10,433 nt of DNA, from assembly GCA_050740975.1 (NCBI GenBank), contig JBOIEE010000105.1, positions 1 through 10,433 of the forward strand, given 5' to 3'. Positions 6,062 through 10,433 of this stretch are shown in pieces. This DNA is from JBOHHR01 sp050740975. Lineage in GTDB: Bacteria; Pseudomonadota; Gammaproteobacteria; JBOHHR01. A program made the translations under genes and the position numbers. The notes under the pieces were generated by a model, which had not been told where the DNA came from, did no database searches, and saw only the letters and a program-made list of their open reading frames with translations. Positions within the stretch are counted from its first letter, which is position 1, and each line of letters begins with the position of its first letter.

Positions 6062-7722
6062 ACAGAGGTAGGCTCGATATAGATCATAAGATCTTGCCCC
6101 GGCTGGAGTTGGTAGCGTTTGCTGAGCCGATTCCATTGGCAAAGTTCTGCCAGCGACACTCCGAAGCGGCGTGCGATGGACCACAAGGAATCTCCTGTTT
6201 TTACGCGATAACGAAATTGCTGGTGCACAAGATTCGCTGCGCTTTCGCCACTGGTTTTAACAAAGGGTGAAGCTCCGGCAGGCTCTGCGTTTTTCGCCAG
6301 GATCACAAGCTTACGATACGCTGCTAAGGGGCGCACCGGAGACAACTTGTTCCAGGCACAGATCTTATCAATGCTTGTATTGTATCGCTCGGCGATATGC
6401 CACAGGGTTTCACCCTTCTGAACGACGTGGAATCGTTTTCTCCCTTGTGCCGGCTTTGCATCCGTACTTTGCGTAAGACCAGGCAGCCGCAACGGTAGCC
6501 CGACAGGAATCATATCATCCGAAAGGCGGTTTAGCCTTTTTAGCATCAGGACCGAGGTCCCATAACGCTGCGCTATGTGTACCAGCGTTTCGCCCCTCCG
6601 AACCGTATGACGGATCTGGCCCGACTGGCGGTTTTGTAAAGGCTCGGCTGGGGACAGCGAAAGGCGGGCAAGTTTTTTCGCCAAACCGGAGGCTCTTGGT
6701 CTGGGAACGAGAATGCTATGAGGCCCTTTGGGGCTGGTAACCCAGCTTTTGAACCCAGGGTTGTAAGTTCTTAGCTGTTTGTCCGAGAGTCCAGCGATCT
6801 GTGCCGCTTGGCGCAGATCGAACTGTATGCTGGTCTTAACCTGGGTGAGAACGGGTTTATTCGGGATCGATTTGAGTCGCAGATCGTATTCTTCCGGCTT
6901 CTGCACAATGGATGAAAGCGCCAAGAGGTTCGGCACATACGTCCTGGTTTCGCTCGGCAGATTAAGCGACCAAAAATCGGTTGCTCTGCCGGCGTTGCGG
7001 TTGCGCTCAATGGCTTTAGCGACACGCGCTTCGCCGCAATTATAGGCAGCCAAAGCTAACAACCAATCTCCATCGAATTGATCGTGCAAATTTCGCAAAT
7101 AATCCAGCGCCGCTTGTGTGGACGCGAGGATGTCGCGGCGCCCGTCATACCATTTGTTTTGCTCGAGCCCAAAGCGGCTACCGGTCGATGGGATAAACTG
7201 CCATAATCCCGCTGCGTGGCGTCGGGAATAGGCAAGCGGTTGGTAAGCGCTTTCCACAATGGGTAACAGCGCCAAATCCAGTGGCATTGCTTGCGCGTCT
7301 ATTTGTTCGACGATGAGGTGCAGAAACGGATCAGCGCGCTCGGCCACGCGATCGAGATAGGATTGATTCTGCTGATACCATTTTATTTTTACCTCGACTA
7401 GCTGATGATCGATATCCGCGAGCTCGACACCGTTGCCTATACGGTGCCACAGGTTTTTCGAATGCTTGTCGGTTAATTTACTTTGCGCACCCCGCTTTTT
7501 GCGGATGTTGACGATCAGTGGTTTGGCAACTTCGGAAGCTTGGATGGCTGAGTTTGGCGGTGGAGGCGGATCGCTTGGGATTGGAATGGGAGCAGGGGTA
7601 ACGGCGTCGGCATGCGGTATATCCGATTTTTCCCTAACCGGTACACCGGTACAACCGAACAGCAGAAAACACAGCAAGCTTATGATTATGTCGCGGTAAA
7701 AGCCGCGTGCTCCCCCGTGCAT
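6058..7722 (-). CDS. mltD: Membrane-bound lytic murein transglycosylase D with three LysM domains
   Basis: MltD cleaves the MurNAc-GlcNAc bond of peptidoglycan, forming 1,6-anhydro ends, and should sit in the outer membrane as a lipoprotein. The N-terminus SLLCFLLFGC is a lipoprotein signal with Cys24 as the lipidation site. A Pro-rich linker follows (41-57). The SLT domain covers about 125-250, with catalytic Glu157 in LLPIVESAYQPLAYS, then AAGLWQFIPSTGSRFGL and LLALAAYNCGEARVAKAI. Three LysM peptidoglycan-binding repeats are near 371-413, 431-475 and 504-549, each with a GE/DSLWxIAxR-type core. At 554 residues it is longer than E. coli MltD (about 450 residues, two LysM). The TAG stop lies within the CTAA duplication of the adjacent mobile element, but the coding sequence is intact. 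It starts at ATG 7722, without a clear SD, and is divergent from rnhA. Confidence 0.93.
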   Translation of the reverse strand: MHGGARGFYRDIIISLLCFLLFGCTGVPVREKSDIPHADAVTPAPIPIPSDPPPPPNSAIQASEVAKPLIVNIRKKRGAQSKLTDKHSKNLWHRIGNGVELADIDHQLVEVKIKWYQQNQSYLDRVAERADPFLHLIVEQIDAQAMPLDLALLPIVESAYQPLAYSRRHAAGLWQFIPSTGSRFGLEQNKWYDGRRDILASTQAALDYLRNLHDQFDGDWLLALAAYNCGEARVAKAIERNRNAGRATDFWSLNLPSETRTYVPNLLALSSIVQKPEEYDLRLKSIPNKPVLTQVKTSIQFDLRQAAQIAGLSDKQLRTYNPGFKSWVTSPKGPHSILVPRPRASGLAKKLARLSLSPAEPLQNRQSGQIRHTVRRGETLVHIAQRYGTSVLMLKRLNRLSDDMIPVGLPLRLPGLTQSTDAKPAQGRKRFHVVQKGETLWHIAERYNTSIDKICAWNKLSPVRPLAAYRKLVILAKNAEPAGASPFVKTSGESAANLVHQQFRYRVKTGDSLWSIARRFGVSLAELCQWNRLSKRYQLQPGQDLMIYIEPTSV

Positions 7723-7728
7723 CTTCGA

Positions 7729-7757
7729 ATAGTAAGGGGATAAATGCCTTGCGTCAA
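7729..7757 (-). promoter_or_regulatory. mltD promoter, possibly giving a leaderless mRNA
   Basis: On the minus strand TTGACG (plus 7752-7757), exactly 17 bases, then TACTAT (plus 7729-7734) make a strong sigma70 match. Only six bases separate the -10 from the mltD ATG, so transcription would start at or next to the A of the ATG and leave no room for an SD. Confidence 0.55.
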
Positions 7758-7839
7758 GTTTTTCGAGTAGCGAATCGAGGTGCGAACTGATGGGATTAGG
7801 AGCTTGTTAGGATTCTCTCTATATGAAAACGCACTTGCT

Positions 7840-7845
7840 TATAAT
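7840..7845 (+). promoter_or_regulatory. Likely -10 element of the rnhA-dnaQ promoter
   Basis: TATAAT at 7840-7845 is a consensus -10, about 53 bases before the rnhA ATG. No good -35 hexamer lies at 16-18 bases upstream, so strength is uncertain. It is the only clear promoter element seen for the rnhA-dnaQ pair. Confidence 0.4.
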
Positions 7846-7897
7846 GTAAGGGTGACGCTCCGATTTAATCGAAGTGCCCACATGGGAACGACGTTCA

Positions 7898-8371
7898 ATG
7901 GCAGAGATCGAGGGCGCTATTGTTGAGCTTTATACGGACGGCGCTTGCCGTGGCAACCCTGGTGTCGGAGGATGGGGAGTGCTGCTGCGTTACCGCGACC
8001 GGGGAAAAACTTTGTCCGGCGGGGAACCGAAAACGACCAACAATCGTATGGAATTAATGGCGGCGATCAAAGGCTTAGAGGCTTTAACCCGGCCCTGTCG
8101 CGTGCGTCTGACAACCGACTCGCAATACCTGCAAAAAGGGCTGACGCAATGGCTTCCTATGTGGAAGCATCGAGGTTGGAGAACGGCCGATAAGAAGCCG
8201 GTTAAAAATGTGGACCTGTGGCAGAGACTGGATAAACTATCAGAGTACCACTCGGTGCAATGGGAGTGGGTCAAAGGCCATACTGGTCACCCGGGAAACG
8301 AAACAGCAGATGCCTTAGCGGAGGAGGGCATCGCGGCGATGTTAAAAGCCATGTCATGCAGGCAGTCTTGA
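7898..8371 (+). CDS. rnhA: Ribonuclease HI
   Basis: RNase HI degrades the RNA strand of RNA-DNA hybrids, removing R-loops and primer RNA. With ATG at 7898 the product is 157 residues, the normal size. The active-site carboxylates are all present: Asp14 (LYTDGACRGNPG), Glu52 (NNRMELMAAI), Asp74 (LTTDSQYLQKG) and Asp138 (NETADALA), with His128 in KGHTGH. The basic-protrusion region WRTADKKPVKNVDLW is also typical. The frame is open from a GTG at 7874, adding eight residues, but the ATG fits the family better and has a weak GGGAA upstream. The stop is 22 bases before the likely dnaQ ATG, suggesting co-transcription. In E. coli the two genes are adjacent but divergent, whereas here they point the same way. 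Confidence 0.95.
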   Translation: MAEIEGAIVELYTDGACRGNPGVGGWGVLLRYRDRGKTLSGGEPKTTNNRMELMAAIKGLEALTRPCRVRLTTDSQYLQKGLTQWLPMWKHRGWRTADKKPVKNVDLWQRLDKLSEYHSVQWEWVKGHTGHPGNETADALAEEGIAAMLKAMSCRQS

Positions 8372-8393
8372 ACGTTTGCGGTCTCTGGCTGAT

Positions 8394-9122
8394 ATGCGGC
8401 AGCTTGTTTTAGATACCGAGACCACGGGACTTGATCCGTCCGAAGGGCACCGTATTATTGAGGTTGGGTGCGTAGAGATCGTTGACCGCCGGATCACCGA
8501 GCGACGTTATCATCAATATATCTTTCCCGATAGGGAAATAGAAGAAGGCGCTCTGGCTGTGCACGGCATCACCGTGGACTTTCTCAAGGGATGCCCGCGG
8601 TTCGATGCTATTGTGGAGGAGTTTCTGGATTTTGTCCGCGGTGGCGCCGTCATCGTGCACAACGCCGCCTTTGACGTGGCGTTTATAAACCACGAGCTAA
8701 TGCGCTTGGGACCGGAACGCGGCGTTCTGCAAGACTATTGCACGATTTCAGATTCCCTTGATCTCGCGCGCGAATTACACCCTGGTCAGAAAAACAGCTT
8801 AGACGCGCTGTGCAACCGTTACCGCATCGATAATTCAAAACGTGAGCTCCACGGCGCTCTGGTAGACGCGGGACTGTTGGCCGAGGTCTACCTTGCTATG
8901 ACGGGGGGGCAAGCTAGTTTACTGCTACCGATGGACATCGGCTTGTCGGAAAAGCACACGAAGGCACGCGCCAGATTAAGGAGCGAGCGGTTTGAACTGG
9001 CAATTATCCAGCCGAGTGAGGAGGAGCTGCTGACCCACAAGCGACTGCTGGAAACGATAGACCGGGTGAGCGGTGGGAAATGCCTTTGGAAACATCTGGA
9101 GGGGGAGAAACACGCAAGCTAA
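8394..9122 (+). CDS. dnaQ: DNA polymerase III epsilon subunit (3'-5' proofreading exonuclease)
   Basis: The epsilon subunit removes misincorporated bases in the replicative polymerase core. The 242-residue product has the DEDDh exonuclease residues: Asp7 and Glu9 (LDTETTGLDP), Asp94 (HNAAFDVAF), His153 (LHGALVDA) and Asp158. KNSLDALCNRYRIDNSKR and LAEVYLAMTGGQASL are close to E. coli DnaQ. The C-terminal tail ends GGKCLWK, resembling the alpha-binding end of the E. coli protein. The frame is also open from TTG at 8376, adding six residues, but ATG at 8394 places the LVLDTET strand at the usual distance from the N-terminus. Neither start has a good SD, so coupling to rnhA is plausible. Confidence 0.95.
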   Translation: MRQLVLDTETTGLDPSEGHRIIEVGCVEIVDRRITERRYHQYIFPDREIEEGALAVHGITVDFLKGCPRFDAIVEEFLDFVRGGAVIVHNAAFDVAFINHELMRLGPERGVLQDYCTISDSLDLARELHPGQKNSLDALCNRYRIDNSKRELHGALVDAGLLAEVYLAMTGGQASLLLPMDIGLSEKHTKARARLRSERFELAIIQPSEEELLTHKRLLETIDRVSGGKCLWKHLEGEKHAS

Positions 9123-9133
9123 AATGAGGTACT

Positions 9134-9169
9134 TTGGCGCCAAGCTGAGCACAGATTACCAAGTATACT
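9134..9169 (+). promoter_or_regulatory. Possible promoter and operator upstream of the ureohydrolase gene
   Basis: TATACT (9164-9169) is a good -10 without a recognisable -35 at the normal distance. Twenty bases upstream lies a perfect 10-base palindrome, TTGGCGCCAA (9134-9143), in the place where an activator could bind. It is just after the dnaQ stop at 9122. No regulator can be named. Confidence 0.3.
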
Positions 9170-9187
9170 TTCCAGCGGAGGAGTAGG

Positions 9188-9283
9188 ATGGCGGGTAGGG
9201 GACCGAAAATGGCTTCCCTTCGGTATCGGGGCTCTGATCGAGTTGCACGACAGGGATTCCTTGGCCATAAAGAGCCGCTGTGA
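9188..9283 (+). CDS. Possible 31-codon leader peptide upstream of the ureohydrolase
   Basis: The ATG at 9188 has the best SD in this region, GGAGGAG (9177-9183), four bases away, and lies about 19 bases after a TATACT -10 element. The short product (MAGRGPKMAS..., 31 residues) ends at TGA 9281-9283, ten bases before the ureohydrolase ATG at 9294. Five of its codons are arginine (AGG, CGG, CGG, CGA, CGA). It has no recognisable domain. It could be a leader peptide that couples or attenuates translation of the downstream gene. Alternatively it could be a chance ORF beside an SD that really serves another start. Function is not established. Confidence 0.3.
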   Translation: MAGRGPKMASLRYRGSDRVARQGFLGHKEPL

Positions 9284-9293
9284 ATGAGCCGGC

Positions 9294-10310
9294 ATGGCGA
9301 TGGTCGAAAGAGGAATGGATCCGACGAAAAGGTCCGGCGCAGCGTCTGGCGCGACAACCGGGCCACCTTTGTTGCTCTTGGACGAAATCCGACTCATTGG
9401 GGCTGCGTCGGCGATCGGCGCGGTCGATAAGGGTTGCGCTGCCGCGCCTTATGTGCTCAGGAAGCGACGCCTGGAGCGCATTTTGGCCGACCATGGACTT
9501 AAGGTGAAATGGGAAGCCATACTTAGGCCCGAGAAAAATGCGCAGCGAGAGCTGCAACTTTCGGTAACGAAAGCATTTTTAACCGATCTCGCCGAGAGGG
9601 TTGCTGATGTTCTGGCGCGGAACCTTCGCTTTGCCGTGGTGGGGGGAGACCATTCTTGTGCCATTGGAACCTGGAGTGGAGCGGTCGCTGCGTTGTGGCC
9701 GCGCGGCCCCCTAGGCTTATTGTGGGTGGACGCCCATATGGATAGCCACACGCCGGATACCAGCCCAAGCGGAGCACTGCACGGCATGCCGTTAGCTTGC
9801 CTGCTGGGTTATGGAGAGCGGGAGTTAACGGAAATCATCTGTCCTGGACCGAAGCTCCAGCCGCGACATGTATGTATCGTTGGTGTGCGTAGCTTTGAAG
9901 AAGGGGAGGCCCGTTTACTCCAACGCTTAGGCGTTCGAATCTTCTTCATGCAAGAAGTGCAACGCCTAGGCCTTGAAGCGGTTATCCAAAAGGCAATCGA
10001 AATCGTAACTCAGGAAACGGGCGCCTTTGGGATTACAATTGATGTGGACGCGATTGACCCCCTGGATGCCCCAGGGGTCGGCACTCCGGCCCCGCTGGGT
10101 GTATCCGGCCCGGCTTTGGTTGAGTGTCTGGGCATGGTCGCGTGCCAGCCTAAGCTCGTTGGGCTAGAAGTCACTGAATTCAACCCGTTACGCGACGTCA
10201 ATGAGAAAACAGCGAAACTTGTCTGCGATTTGTTAGCCGCCGGTTTTCGCTTGCCGCGCAGAGAGTCGCCGAGCGAACGTTTGGGTCAACCATGGCGTAC
10301 GGCTCTATAA
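9294..10310 (+). CDS. Ureohydrolase (arginase/agmatinase family)
   Basis: This is a binuclear-manganese hydrolase that would release urea from a guanidino compound, most like arginase. The 338 residues carry all metal ligands: His120 (GGDHS), Asp146, His148 and Asp150 (DAHMD), and Asp250 and Asp252 (DVDAIDP). His163 in LHGMP and Glu295 in EVTEFNP match rat arginase His141 and Glu277. Substrate-contact positions differ: Asn130 and Asn139 of rat arginase correspond to His152 and Ala161, and Asp183 to Glu202. The substrate, arginine or another guanidino compound, is therefore uncertain. The N-terminus is doubtful. The conserved fold starts near residue 33 (RLIGAASAIGA), and ATGs at 9294, 9300 and 9315 all lack a well-spaced SD. 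It follows dnaQ by 171 bases and probably has its own promoter. Confidence 0.85.
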   Translation: MAMVERGMDPTKRSGAASGATTGPPLLLLDEIRLIGAASAIGAVDKGCAAAPYVLRKRRLERILADHGLKVKWEAILRPEKNAQRELQLSVTKAFLTDLAERVADVLARNLRFAVVGGDHSCAIGTWSGAVAALWPRGPLGLLWVDAHMDSHTPDTSPSGALHGMPLACLLGYGERELTEIICPGPKLQPRHVCIVGVRSFEEGEARLLQRLGVRIFFMQEVQRLGLEAVIQKAIEIVTQETGAFGITIDVDAIDPLDAPGVGTPAPLGVSGPALVECLGMVACQPKLVGLEVTEFNPLRDVNEKTAKLVCDLLAAGFRLPRRESPSERLGQPWRTAL

Positions 10311-10362
10311 AGGGACAGCTGCGCGCTAGCGCCTCGTTATCGTCGCTCTAGTGACAGGATTT

Positions 10363-10433
10363 TGGAGCGGGTGAAGGGGATCGAACCCTCGTTCTCAGCT
10401 TGGGAAGCTGACGTTCTGCCATTGAACTACACC
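10363..10433 (-). tRNA. tRNA-Gly (anticodon CCC), 5' end cut by window edge
   Basis: Read on the minus strand, the sequence has a D-arm (GTAGTTCAATGGCAGAAC), an anticodon stem TCAGC/GCTGA enclosing the loop TTCCCAA (anticodon CCC), a T-arm with GGTTCGATC, an acceptor strand CACCCGC, discriminator T and an encoded CCA (plus 10363-10365). It closely resembles E. coli glyU. About three bases of the 5' acceptor strand lie beyond the window. No attachment-site duplication of its 3' end is visible here. Confidence 0.95.

Noticed and set aside
10363..10433. tRNA-Gly as an integration site for a genomic island
   Set aside because: No repeat of the tRNA 3' end and no integrase gene are present in the window.

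Overview
The window looks like chromosomal DNA of a gammaproteobacterium. LexA has the E. coli cleavage and active-site positions and an SOS box of the CTGT-N8-ACAG type. The mltD / rnhA / dnaQ neighbourhood and the Zur and ZnuC sequences are also gammaproteobacterial in character. The order or genus cannot be fixed from the sequence alone. Genes are densely packed and moderately GC-rich. Several lack a Shine-Dalgarno (SD) sequence and start with GTG or possibly TTG.

Layout. Bases 1-340 (minus) are the N-terminal part of an acetyl-CoA acetyltransferase, running out of the window; its likely promoter lies about 200 bases upstream. Bases 341-759 hold no convincing gene, apart from that promoter, a possible Zur operator and a stretch that reads like a degraded coding remnant. 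Bases 760-3957 (plus) are a tight zinc unit, zur-znuA-znuC-znuB, ending in a translationally coupled yidD. ZnuA is a variant that lacks the usual first histidine ligand and the His-rich loop. Bases 4075-4731 (minus) encode a NodS-like SAM methyltransferase. It diverges from lexA (5054-5662), which carries its own SOS box over the -10 element.

Bases 5663-6057 are intergenic. They contain a 142-bp MITE-like element (5916-6057) with perfect 17-bp terminal inverted repeats and a CTAA target duplication. One copy of that duplication contains the stop codon of mltD (6058-7722, minus), which encodes a lipoprotein murein transglycosylase with three LysM domains. Divergent from mltD is the rnhA-dnaQ pair (RNase HI and the DNA polymerase III epsilon proofreading subunit). 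Then comes a ureohydrolase (arginase-family) gene at 9294-10310, preceded by a 31-codon Arg-containing small ORF with a strong SD. The window ends inside a tRNA-Gly(CCC) gene on the minus strand.

How the genes fit together. Zur should repress its own operon when zinc is plentiful, and ZnuABC would import zinc when it is scarce. YidD assists membrane-protein insertion, and its linkage to zinc uptake is unusual. LexA, RNase HI and DnaQ belong to DNA maintenance, and MltD to cell-wall remodelling. No defence system, CRISPR array or prophage was seen. The points most worth following up are the MITE at the mltD stop codon, the variant ZnuA, the yidD linkage, and the ureohydrolase with changed substrate-site residues and its possible leader peptide.
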